A DNA stretch of 64,000 nucleotides. Origin: Geomonas paludis. Lineage in GTDB: Bacteria > Desulfobacterota > Desulfuromonadia > Geobacterales > Geobacteraceae. Positions 38,293-46,348 of the stretch are shown here, piece after piece. The position numbers and the translations under genes were made by a program. The notes beneath the pieces are model-generated. The model saw nothing but the letters and a program-made list of their open reading frames with translations, made no database searches and was not told the DNA's origin. The DNA lies in contig NZ_BLXY01000001.1 in NCBI RefSeq assembly GCF_014193585.1, positions 925,033 through 989,032 on the forward strand, given 5' to 3'. Numbering within the stretch: the stretch's first letter is position 1; every line of letters begins with the position of its first letter.

Positions 38293-39194
38293 CCTGGTCC
38301 CGGGCCCATCTGGAGCAGGTCGCACAAGGGACGCAGGGAACCGTCCTGTGGGACGAACCCATGTCCCGGCACACCTCGCTCAGGGTAGGCGGCCCGGCGG
38401 ATCTCTACCTGGAGCCGGCGGACATCGACGACCTGCAAAGGGTCCTGGAACAACTCCGGTCGGCAGGCATTCCCTGCCTGGTCATCGGAGGGGGCTACAA
38501 CCTCCTGGTCCGTGACGGCGGCATCAGGGGGTGCGTGGTCTCGTTGAAAGGATTGGACACCCTGGAGCCGTTGCCGGGAGCAAGGCTCGACGTCGGCGCC
38601 GGGGTCACCAACCAGGCCCTCACCCGCTTCGCGGCGCAACAGTGTCTGGGCGGGATCGAGTTCCTGAGCGCCATCCCGGGGAGCTTCGGCGGCGCGCTGG
38701 CGATGAACGCCGGCGCCCACGGCGGCGAGACCATGCAGCGGGTCGAGTTGCTCACCACCCTGCGGGAGAGCGGGGTGCTGGTGCGCAAACGGGATGAGTT
38801 GCAGTACGGCTACCGCTTCCTGAAGCTGGAGCCTGGCGAGATAATCCTGGGGGCGCGGCTAAGGCTGGAACCGGTTGAGCGCCGTCTGATCGAGGAGAGC
38901 ATCCAGGAGTACATCGCCAAGCGCGGCGGCCAGCGGGTCGGCTTCCCCAACGCAGGGTCCTTCTTCAAGAACCCGGCCGGCGGGAGCGCCTGGCGGTTGA
39001 TAGACGAGGCCGGACTGCGCGGCTGGATGATTGGTGGAGCCCAGGTCTCCGAGGTGCACACCAACTTCCTGGTCAACAAGGGGGGCGCCCTTGCTGCCGA
39101 CTTCCTGGCCCTGGCGGAGCTGATCAAGTCGCGGGTGAAGGAGACCGCCGGGATCGAGCTGGAGGAAGAGGTAAGGATAGTCGGGGAAGGATAG
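38289..39194 (+). CDS. murB: UDP-N-acetylenolpyruvoylglucosamine reductase
   Basis: MurB reduces UDP-GlcNAc-enolpyruvate to UDP-MurNAc with FAD and NADPH. The protein is 301 residues. The FAD-binding segment ([14 protein letters not shown]), [19 protein letters not shown] and the catalytic serine in GSFFKNP (Ser224) are present. It is the short type IIb form. The start overlaps the murC stop (ATGA). Confidence 0.96.
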   Translation: MTWSRAHLEQVAQGTQGTVLWDEPMSRHTSLRVGGPADLYLEPADIDDLQRVLEQLRSAGIPCLVIGGGYNLLVRDGGIRGCVVSLKGLDTLEPLPGARLDVGAGVTNQALTRFAAQQCLGGIEFLSAIPGSFGGALAMNAGAHGGETMQRVELLTTLRESGVLVRKRDELQYGYRFLKLEPGEIILGARLRLEPVERRLIEESIQEYIAKRGGQRVGFPNAGSFFKNPAGGSAWRLIDEAGLRGWMIGGAQVSEVHTNFLVNKGGALAADFLALAELIKSRVKETAGIELEEEVRIVGEG

Positions 39195-39223
39195 CTCAGA
39201 GATATCTATTTCTGTCGCAGTTT

Positions 39224-39429
39224 CCCTCACCCCGACCCTCTCCCAGAGGGAGAGGGGGGACACGCACCCCCGGAGGGAGAGGGGGGACACGCACCCCGGA
39301 GGGGGCAACCAAAGTCCCTCGCCCCCCGGGAGAGGGTGGCCGAAGGCCGGGTGAGGGCGCTGGCAGATGCAGAAATTGTGCTCATGGCGCATCCCTCACC
39401 CCGACCCTCTCCCAGAGGGAGAGGGGGGA
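39224..39429. repeat. Cluster of GC-rich CCCTCTCCC-type repeats between murB and ddl
   Basis: At least four units fill the 280-bp gap. Two 37-bp units, 39224-39260 and 39393-39429, are identical (both start CCCTCACCCCGACCCTCTCC). Between them lie a tandem GGGAGAGGGGGGACACGC unit and an inverted copy. No gene is present in the gap. Confidence 0.8.
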
Positions 39430-39474
39430 ACCCCAGAGCTCTGATAGCAGAATAAGCACAAAGGAAGTTTCGAG

Positions 39475-40392
39475 ATGACCATACAGGACCTGAAAACCAA
39501 GAAGATCGCCGTGCTGATGGGGGGGCTTTCCGCCGAGCGCGAGGTGTCCCTGAACAGCGGCAAGGCCGTGCTCGCTTCGCTGCAGCGCCAGGGGTATAAC
39601 GCCGTCGGCATCGACGTCGGCCGCGACCTGGCTCAGCGCCTGGCCGAAGAGAAGGTGGATCTGGCCTTCATCGCCCTGCACGGCCGCTTCGGCGAAGACG
39701 GTTCGGTACAGGGTCTGCTGGAGCTGATGGCAATACCCTACACCGGTTCCGGCGTGCTCGCGTCGGCCCTTGCCATCGACAAGATCGCCGCCAAAGTCAT
39801 GTTTGCCGCCGCCGGCTTGAAGCTTGCCCCCTACCAGGTGCTGCGCCGCGGCGAGGAACTGAAGCTTGAGAATCCCCTGCCGGTGGTGGTGAAGCCCTCC
39901 AAGGAAGGCTCCTCGGTCGGCGTCAGCATCGTGAAAGAGCCCGGCCAGATGGCGAAGGCGCTCGAGGATGCCTTCCGCTACGACTCCGAGATCCTGATCG
40001 AGGCATTCATCAGCGGCAAGGAGGTCCAGGTCGGCATACTGGACGGACGCGCCATGGGCGCCATCGAGATCGTTCCGAAAAATGAGTTCTACGACTACGA
40101 GGCGAAGTACACCGACGGCGGCGCCGAGCACATCCTCCCGGCCCGCCTGCCGGAGAGCGTGTACCAGGCGGTCCTGAAGGAAGGCGAGAAGGCCCACGCC
40201 GCCCTGGGCTGCGACTGCTACAGCCGTGTCGACTTCCTGGTCAACGAGGCCGGCGAGTGCTACCTCCTCGAGGTGAACACCCTGCCGGGAATGACCGACC
40301 TGAGCCTGCTGCCGGAAATCGCCCGCGGCTCCGATATCGATTTTGACCAGTTGGTGGTGCGCATTATCTCTGCCGCATCGCTGAAAATCTGA
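39475..40392 (+). CDS. ddl: D-alanine:D-alanine ligase
   Basis: Ddl makes D-Ala-D-Ala for MurF. The protein is 305 residues, the DdlB length. The ATP-grasp fold is visible: [16 protein letters not shown], the ATP loop [14 protein letters not shown], and [18 protein letters not shown] with metal and ADP ligands. The ATG follows AGGAAG. It is followed by a hexamer hairpin and then ftsQ. Confidence 0.96.
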   Translation: MTIQDLKTKKIAVLMGGLSAEREVSLNSGKAVLASLQRQGYNAVGIDVGRDLAQRLAEEKVDLAFIALHGRFGEDGSVQGLLELMAIPYTGSGVLASALAIDKIAAKVMFAAAGLKLAPYQVLRRGEELKLENPLPVVVKPSKEGSSVGVSIVKEPGQMAKALEDAFRYDSEILIEAFISGKEVQVGILDGRAMGAIEIVPKNEFYDYEAKYTDGGAEHILPARLPESVYQAVLKEGEKAHAALGCDCYSRVDFLVNEAGECYLLEVNTLPGMTDLSLLPEIARGSDIDFDQLVVRIISAASLKI

Positions 40393-40395
40393 GAA

Positions 40396-40507
40396 GCAGT
40401 TAAAGATTAAGATAAAGATTAAGTTAAAGATTAAGTCTAGGCCTTAACCTCAATCTCAATCTTAGTCTTAATCTCAGTCTCAGTCTTACTTTCAGGTTCA
40501 CCGCTGC
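40396..40507. repeat. GATTAA/TTAATC hexamer hairpin, copy 3
   Basis: The left arm from GCAG (3 nt after the ddl stop) has AAAGATTAAGATAAAGATTAAG units. The right arm has CTCAATCTTAGTCTTAATC units and ends near CTGC. It fills most of the 155-bp ddl-ftsQ gap. Confidence 0.75.
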
Positions 40508-40547
40508 TATTTAGTTGCATTGAAATTCAATCTAGACGGTAACTGCC

Positions 40548-41372
40548 ATGCGCGATCTGCACGCCAAAAAACAGAGGGTGCCCCACAACAGGGTCAAGAA
40601 GCCGCCCAAGGAGCGTAAGCCCATCAACTGGGGCCCCATCCTCAAGTGGCTCTCCCGGGGGATAGGCGCCTCGGTCATCTGCGCCGTCGCCGGACTGGGC
40701 GGCTGGAAGGCGTACCACCTCGTCTCGCGCACCACGCTGCTCCGTCTGGAAACCATCGAGGTGTCGCCGCTGAAGACGGTCTCCCGGGAGGAGATCATCA
40801 CCCTGGCCGGCGTCCGCCCCGGCGACTCGATGCTGGGGCTCGACCTGAAGACCATCATGGCACGGCTCTCCAAGGATCCCTGGCTGGAGCAGGTACAGGT
40901 GCGCCGCTACTTCCCGCACACCCTTTCCATCACCGCTTCGGAAAGGACCCCGCAGGCGGTGGCCAACGTGGGCTGTCTCTACTACCTCGACGAAAAGGGC
41001 GTGCTGTTCAAGTCGCTCTCCGAGGGGGACCGTCTCGACTTCCCGCTCATCACCGGCATCACCGAGGAGGACCTGTCCCAGGACCCCAAGGGGTGCCAGG
41101 AGGCGCTGAAGGGCGCGCTGCAGCTGATCGGCACCCTGAAGTCCGGCGGCGTGTTCAGCCTGGCCGATATCTCGGAGATTCATTACAGCAAGGGGTACGG
41201 CTTCACCCTGTTCACCATGCAGGGGGGCGTTCCGGTGAAACTGGGCAACGGCGACTTCGGCCAGAAGCTCGCGCGCCTGTCCAACATCTATCGCGACCTC
41301 AAACCGCAGATGCATGCATTGGATTACATAGACCTCGATTACATCGACAAAATCATAGTGAAAAAAGTGTAG
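40548..41372 (+). CDS. ftsQ: Cell division protein FtsQ
   Basis: FtsQ is a 274-residue bitopic protein that links early and late divisome proteins. A basic cytoplasmic N-terminus (about 30 residues) is followed by one membrane segment (about 36-54) and a periplasmic POTRA domain (RLETIEVSPLKTVSREEII) with the FtsQ domain after it. The C-terminus DYIDLDYIDKIIVKKV is typical. Position before ftsA supports the call. Confidence 0.94.
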   Translation: MRDLHAKKQRVPHNRVKKPPKERKPINWGPILKWLSRGIGASVICAVAGLGGWKAYHLVSRTTLLRLETIEVSPLKTVSREEIITLAGVRPGDSMLGLDLKTIMARLSKDPWLEQVQVRRYFPHTLSITASERTPQAVANVGCLYYLDEKGVLFKSLSEGDRLDFPLITGITEEDLSQDPKGCQEALKGALQLIGTLKSGGVFSLADISEIHYSKGYGFTLFTMQGGVPVKLGNGDFGQKLARLSNIYRDLKPQMHALDYIDLDYIDKIIVKKV

Positions 41373-41387
41373 GAAAAGGGGGGGAGC

Positions 41388-42626
41388 ATGTCCGCAACCA
41401 GAAGGGATAACCTGATCGTCGGCCTTGATATAGGCACAACCAAGATCTGCGCCATCGTCGGCAACGTCACCGAGGACGGCATCGACATCGTCGGTATCGG
41501 TACCAGCCCGTCCAAGGGGCTCAGAAAAGGTGTGGTGATCAACATCGAGAGCACCGTCTCCGCGATCAAGAAGGCGATCGAGGAGGCCGAGCTGATGGCC
41601 GGCTGCGAGATCAAGTCGGTCTACGCCGGCATCGCGGGGGGGCACATCAAGGGCTTCAACTCCCAGGGTGTCATCGCCATCAAGAACCGCGAGGTGTCCC
41701 CCGAGGACGTGAAGCGCGTGATCGAGGCCGCCAAGGCCATCGCCATCCCGATGGACCGCGAAGTGATCCACATCCTCCCCCAGGAATTCATCATCGACGA
41801 CCAGGACGGCATCCGCGAGCCGCTGGGGATGAGCGGCGTCAGGCTGGAGGCCAAGGTGCACATCGTCACCGGCGCCGTGGCCAGCGCACAGAACATCGTC
41901 AAGTCCTGCAACCGCGCCGGCCTTGAAGTCGCCGACATCGTCCTCGAGCAGCTCTCCTCCTCCGAGGCCGTGCTCTCCGCCGACGAGAAGGAACTGGGCG
42001 TGGCCCTCGTCGACATCGGCGGCGGCACCACCGACATCGCCATCTTCGTGGACGGCGCCATCAAGCACACCTCCGTGCTCTCCCTGGGCGGCAACCACCT
42101 GACCAACGACATCGCCGTCGGCCTCAGGACCCCCATGGCCGAAGCCGAGCGCATCAAGCAGAAGTACGGCTGCTGCCTCTCCTCACTGGTCGGCAAGGAC
42201 GAGACCATCGAGGTCCCCAGCGTGGGCGGCCGCAAGCCGCGCATCCTCTCCCGTCAGTTGCTGTGCGAGATCCTCGAGCCGCGCGTCGAGGAGATCTTCA
42301 CCCTGGTGAACCGCGAGATCGTGAAGAGCGGCCTCGAGGACATGATCGCCTCGGGCGTGGTCATCACCGGCGGCTCCACCATCCTGGAAGGGATGCCCGA
42401 ACTGGCCGAGCAGATCTTCAACCTCCCGGTACGCCGCGGCTTGCCGCAGAGGATCGGCGGCCTCACCGATGTCGTGAATTCCCCCGTTTACGCAACCGGC
42501 GTCGGCCTGGTGGTGTACGGCTCCAAGAACGTCGGCGTACACGAGTTCCCGACCCAGCAAAGTGACGAGACTGTCTTCCGTCGGGTGAGCCGCAGGATGA
42601 AGGATTGGTTTGGCGAGTTCTTCTAA
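41388..42626 (+). CDS. ftsA: Cell division protein FtsA
   Basis: FtsA is an actin-like ATPase that tethers FtsZ to the membrane. The protein is 412 residues. VGLDIGTTKICAIVG (phosphate 1), ALVDIGGGTTDIAIF (phosphate 2) and VVITGGSTILEG (adenosine) are present. The C-terminal SRRMKDWFGEFF is the amphipathic membrane-targeting helix. It lies 15 bp after ftsQ. Confidence 0.97.
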   Translation: MSATRRDNLIVGLDIGTTKICAIVGNVTEDGIDIVGIGTSPSKGLRKGVVINIESTVSAIKKAIEEAELMAGCEIKSVYAGIAGGHIKGFNSQGVIAIKNREVSPEDVKRVIEAAKAIAIPMDREVIHILPQEFIIDDQDGIREPLGMSGVRLEAKVHIVTGAVASAQNIVKSCNRAGLEVADIVLEQLSSSEAVLSADEKELGVALVDIGGGTTDIAIFVDGAIKHTSVLSLGGNHLTNDIAVGLRTPMAEAERIKQKYGCCLSSLVGKDETIEVPSVGGRKPRILSRQLLCEILEPRVEEIFTLVNREIVKSGLEDMIASGVVITGGSTILEGMPELAEQIFNLPVRRGLPQRIGGLTDVVNSPVYATGVGLVVYGSKNVGVHEFPTQQSDETVFRRVSRRMKDWFGEFF

Positions 42627-42655
42627 AAAAACACAAGATATAGTGTTTTAGGGCT

Positions 42656-42683
42656 TCCATTATCAGGGCAAACGTAGTATAAA
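42656..42683 (+). promoter_or_regulatory. Candidate internal promoter for ftsZ
   Basis: TTCCAT at 42656-42661 and TATAAA at 42678-42683 have a 16-bp spacer in the 111-bp ftsA-ftsZ gap. The -35 is weak. Just upstream, AAAACAC/GTGTTTT (about 42629-42650) could be a weak attenuator hairpin. Confidence 0.35.
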
Positions 42684-42737
42684 GCCGACTAATATTTTTC
42701 CGCCGCCGGGGGGCGCAATAATAAGGGGGGTAGTTCA

Positions 42738-43892
42738 ATGTTCCATTTCGATGAAAGCATCGACCAGACTGCGAAAATAAAGGTGATAGGCGTTGGTGGT
42801 TCCGGCGGGAACGCAGTCAACACCATGATGACTGTGGGCATCGCAGGGGTCGATTTCATCGTTGCCAATACTGATGCACAGGCGCTGAGGATGTCCAAGG
42901 CGCCGGTCAAGATACAGATCGGAACCCAGCTCACCAAGGGTCTCGGCGCAGGCGCGAACCCCAACGTCGGCCGCGACGCAGCCCTGGAAGACAAAGACAA
43001 GGTCACCGAAGCGCTGAAGGGCGCCGACATGATCTTCGTAGCCGCCGGCATGGGCGGCGGCACCGGCACCGGCGCCGCCCCGATCATCGCCGAAATCGCC
43101 CGCGAGCAGGGCGCGCTCACCGTGGGCGTGGTCACCAAGCCGTTCACCCGCGAAGGGCGTCAGCGCCTCGCCAAGGGTGAGGACGGCATCAAGGAACTCA
43201 AGAAGCACGTCGACTCCCTGATCGTGATCCCCAACGACAGGCTCCTGGGCCTGGCCGGCAAGTCCATGTCCATCCTGGACGCCTTCAAGCCTTCCGACGA
43301 CGTACTGCGCCAGGCGGTGCAGGGCATCTCCGACCTGATCACCCAGTCCGGTCTGATCAACGTCGACTTCGCCGACGTCAAATCGATCATGAGCGAGCGC
43401 GGCATGGCCATGATGGGCATCGGTCTGGGCAACGGTGAGAACCGTGCCGTCGATGCGGCGCTGAAAGCCATCTCCAGCCCGCTCCTCGAAGACATCGACA
43501 TCTCCGGCGCCAAGGGCGTCCTGGTCAACATCTCCGGCTCCTCCTCCATGACCATGGACGAGTTCGATGCGGCCAGCAAGGTGATCCACGAGAAGGTCCA
43601 CGAGGACGCCAACATCATCGTCGGTCTCGTCATCGACGAGACCCTCGGCGAGACCATCAAGGTCACCGCCATCGCCACCGGCTTCGGCGACCGTTTCGAC
43701 CTCGAGAAGGGGCGTCACGAGATCAAGAACGTGAGCACCCTGGTCAAGCCGCAGCCCGAGGTGAACCGCGAGATCCCGACCTACATCCGCGCCAAGCAGG
43801 AGCGTGAAGCCTCCAGGCAGCAGCGCAGCTTCCTGATGGACGACGAGGACCAGTACGACATCCCGACCTTCCTGAGGAAGTCGGTCGACTAG
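42738..43892 (+). CDS. ftsZ: Cell division protein FtsZ
   Basis: FtsZ is the tubulin-like GTPase that forms the division ring. The protein is 384 residues. The tubulin signature [15 protein letters not shown], the T7 loop region ([15 protein letters not shown]) and a short linker are present. The C-terminal [12 protein letters not shown] is the conserved peptide that binds FtsA and other partners. It ends the dcw cluster; no lpxC follows. A GGGGGG-type ribosome-binding site precedes the ATG, and a terminator follows. Confidence 0.98.
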   Translation: MFHFDESIDQTAKIKVIGVGGSGGNAVNTMMTVGIAGVDFIVANTDAQALRMSKAPVKIQIGTQLTKGLGAGANPNVGRDAALEDKDKVTEALKGADMIFVAAGMGGGTGTGAAPIIAEIAREQGALTVGVVTKPFTREGRQRLAKGEDGIKELKKHVDSLIVIPNDRLLGLAGKSMSILDAFKPSDDVLRQAVQGISDLITQSGLINVDFADVKSIMSERGMAMMGIGLGNGENRAVDAALKAISSPLLEDIDISGAKGVLVNISGSSSMTMDEFDAASKVIHEKVHEDANIIVGLVIDETLGETIKVTAIATGFGDRFDLEKGRHEIKNVSTLVKPQPEVNREIPTYIRAKQEREASRQQRSFLMDDEDQYDIPTFLRKSVD

Positions 43893-43917
43893 TACCGGCC
43901 CCACAGACGAAACCAAA

Positions 43918-43950
43918 AGGCCCGGCCCCGAGAGGGAGCCGGGCCTTTTT
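43918..43950 (+). terminator. Rho-independent terminator after ftsZ
   Basis: AGGCCCGGC/GCCGGGCCT forms a 9-bp stem with an 11-nt loop, followed by TTTT. Confidence 0.9.
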
Positions 43951-43969
43951 GATGTGGTGCACGGCAGAC

Positions 43970-44072
43970 GGGACTGGCCGTCAGGTGCCTGTCCCTCTAG
44001 CGGAACGCTTCTTTCAGCTAAGCCCCCTTCATCACGCAGTAAGGGGACAGGCACCCGGCGGAGCCAGTCCCC
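43970..44072. repeat. GGGACTGG...CCAGTCCC repeat, long copy 2
   Basis: A 103-bp element with inverted ends: GGGACTGGCCGTCAGGTGCC at the left and GGCACCCGGCGGAGCCAGTCCC-type sequence at the right. The interior (CCTCTAGCGG-ACGCT, then AGTAAGGGGACAGGC) matches the copy at 10279. With the ftsZ terminator it fills the 293-bp gap. Confidence 0.8.
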
Positions 44073-44185
44073 TCCTTCCGTTTTGCCTCCCCTTTCCCTA
44101 AAGCATCCGCAGATTTATCCGATAGGTGCACAATGGCCTATGAAAATGAAGGCCCGCCTGTGCCGTGCACGCAGCCGGAGTTACC

Positions 44186-46348
44186 GTGACGATCGAAGGA
44201 CAGCCACTCTACAACAGCAAGATCATCAGCATCTTCGTGAGCCTTCTGCAGAAGAAGTATCCGCACGTAGACGTGCCGGAACTGCTGCGCTACGCGGAAA
44301 TAACCCCCTATGAAGTGAACGACGAGGGGCACTGGCTCACCCAGCGCCAGGTGGACCGCTTCCACGCCCGGATGACCCAGATGGTGGGGGCGGACATCTC
44401 CAGGGAAGGGGGGCACTACGCGGCGTCGGCAGCCGCCCACGGCATGATGATGAAGTACACGCTGGGGCTGATCGGCCCGGTCAACACCCTGCTCGCCATC
44501 GGCAAGTGTGCCAGGAACTTCAGCAGGTCCGGGACTTACAGCGCGGCGAAACTGGCCGACAACAAGGTGGAGATCACCTTCGTGCCGCACGCGGGGGTGG
44601 AGGAACAGCCCTACCAGTGCGAAAACCGTATCGGCATGTTCGAGGCGGTGGTGATGCTGTTCAACTACCATCCCCCGGAGACCCTGCACGAGGAATGCAT
44701 TTTCCAGGGGGGCGAATGCTGCCGCTACATCATCTCCTGGAAGAAGACCTGGTACGCCCGGGTGCGCAGCCTCAGGAACCGGCTGGTACCTCTCTCCCTC
44801 GTGGTCTATGCGTTGTTGCTGCACTTCGGACAGGTGGGGCACCCGGTGGCGTTCCTCACCGCACTCGCCTTTATCACCCTGGGGAGTTCCTACCTGGCGC
44901 AACGGATGGAGACGCGGGAGATCGTCACCGCCCTGGACCAGGTGAAGGAATCGACCGAGCAGATAGTCGCGCAGATGGGTGTCAACTACAACAACGCCCG
45001 CATGGTCAACGAGGTCGGGCAGGCGCTCAGCAAGCAAAGCGGGATCGACGAGGTGCTCAAAAACGTCACCAAGGTGATCGAGAAGCGGCTGGGTTACGAC
45101 CGCTGCGTCATCATGCTGGCCGACGCGAGGAAATCGCGCCTGACCTTCCGCACCGGCTACGGTTATACCGACGCGCAGCGGGATGTGCTCCTGGAAGCCT
45201 CCTTCGACCTCACCGACCCCGGCGCCCACGGCGTCTTCGTCACCTGCTTCCGGCAGAACCGGAGCCGGTTCGTGAGCGATTTCGCCGACGTGGCGAACCT
45301 GCACACGCCGCGGAGCATCGCCTTCTCCCTGGAACTGGAAGCGCGCTCCTTCATCTGCTGCCCCATCGCCTGCGACGGCGAGGTGCTGGGGATCCTGGCG
45401 GTGGACAACAAGAAATCGCAGCGCCCGCTGATGCAGAGCGACCTGAGCCTGTTGACCGGTATCGCCCCGGTCATCGGCATGAGCCTGCGCAACGCCATCC
45501 ACCTGGAGCGTGAGCGGCGCATGTCCGAGCAGATCCGTCAATCACAGAAGATGGAATCGGTGGGCGTCCTGGCGGGGGGCATCGCGCACGACTTCAACAA
45601 CCTGCTCACGGGCATGATGGGCTTCGTCGCTCTGGCGCAGATGAAGCTGAAAAGGGACGACCCGGCCCAGGAGTACCTGGAACAGGTGCTGAGCGCGGCG
45701 GACCGGGCGGCCTCGCTGACCCAGGGGCTGCTTGCCTTCAGCAGGAAACAGGTCAACCATCCCGAGCCGGTCAACCTGAACCAGGTGGTCGACAACCTGC
45801 GCAAGCTCCTGAGCCGGCTGGTGACGTCGAAGATCACACTGCACATGGAGCTTTGGCCGGAGAAACTGGCTGTCGTGGCGGACTCGGGCCAGATCGACCA
45901 AGTGATCAGCAACCTGGTCAACAACGCCCGCGACGCCATGCCCGATGGCGGGACCCTCACCATCTGCACCAGCCTCATGGAGATGAACGAGGAGTGGATC
46001 GACCAGCGGGGGTATGGCAGACCGGGCAGCTACGCCGTCATCTCCGTGACCGACACCGGCACCGGCATCGACGAGGCGACCAAGGCCCACGTGCTGGAAC
46101 CGTTCTTCACCACCAAGGAAGTGGGCAAGGGGAGCGGACTGGGGCTGGCAATCGTCTACGGCATCGTCAAGCAGCACGAAGGCTACGTCGAGATCGACAG
46201 CACCCCCGGCGTGGGGACCACCCTCAACGTATACCTCCCGCTCTTGACCGGCGCCGCCGCGGCAGGGGTGCCCGAACTGGCCTCCGGCGCGCAGGCGCAG
46301 GGAGACCGACCCTTCAACCGTCCAGAAAACCGACCCATTTCACCCTGA
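44186..46348 (+). CDS. Membrane sensor histidine kinase with GAF domain
   Basis: This protein of about 720 residues has an N-terminal soluble sensor region (about 1-190, with HYAASAAAHGMMMKY and CIFQGGECCRYIISW, reminiscent of haem-NO-binding-associated domains), two membrane segments (about 197-240), a GAF domain (about 280-430) and a HisKA/HATPase core. The phospho-acceptor is His468 in GGIAHDFNNLL; the N box (NLVNNARDAMPDGG) and G boxes (GSGLGLAIVYGIV) are intact. No receiver domain is attached. The GTG at 44186 is preferred because GGAG precedes it; a GTG at 44165 is also possible. The last 35 bp overlap the convergent dnaE2. Confidence 0.87.
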   Translation: MTIEGQPLYNSKIISIFVSLLQKKYPHVDVPELLRYAEITPYEVNDEGHWLTQRQVDRFHARMTQMVGADISREGGHYAASAAAHGMMMKYTLGLIGPVNTLLAIGKCARNFSRSGTYSAAKLADNKVEITFVPHAGVEEQPYQCENRIGMFEAVVMLFNYHPPETLHEECIFQGGECCRYIISWKKTWYARVRSLRNRLVPLSLVVYALLLHFGQVGHPVAFLTALAFITLGSSYLAQRMETREIVTALDQVKESTEQIVAQMGVNYNNARMVNEVGQALSKQSGIDEVLKNVTKVIEKRLGYDRCVIMLADARKSRLTFRTGYGYTDAQRDVLLEASFDLTDPGAHGVFVTCFRQNRSRFVSDFADVANLHTPRSIAFSLELEARSFICCPIACDGEVLGILAVDNKKSQRPLMQSDLSLLTGIAPVIGMSLRNAIHLERERRMSEQIRQSQKMESVGVLAGGIAHDFNNLLTGMMGFVALAQMKLKRDDPAQEYLEQVLSAADRAASLTQGLLAFSRKQVNHPEPVNLNQVVDNLRKLLSRLVTSKITLHMELWPEKLAVVADSGQIDQVISNLVNNARDAMPDGGTLTICTSLMEMNEEWIDQRGYGRPGSYAVISVTDTGTGIDEATKAHVLEPFFTTKEVGKGSGLGLAIVYGIVKQHEGYVEIDSTPGVGTTLNVYLPLLTGAAAAGVPELASGAQAQGDRPFNRPENRPISP

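Noticed and set aside
35626-38325. A 899-codon open frame antisense to ftsW, murG and murC, and other long antisense frames
   Set aside because: GC-rich third positions leave antisense frames open. These lack ribosome-binding sites, have His/Gly/Asp-rich composition and lie over conserved genes.
44036-44185. Earlier GTG start (44165) of the sensor kinase
   Set aside because: The GTG at 44186 has GGAG at proper spacing; the earlier one does not. The choice remains uncertain.
43893-44185. lpxC or another dcw gene after ftsZ
   Set aside because: The gap holds only a terminator and a repeat element.
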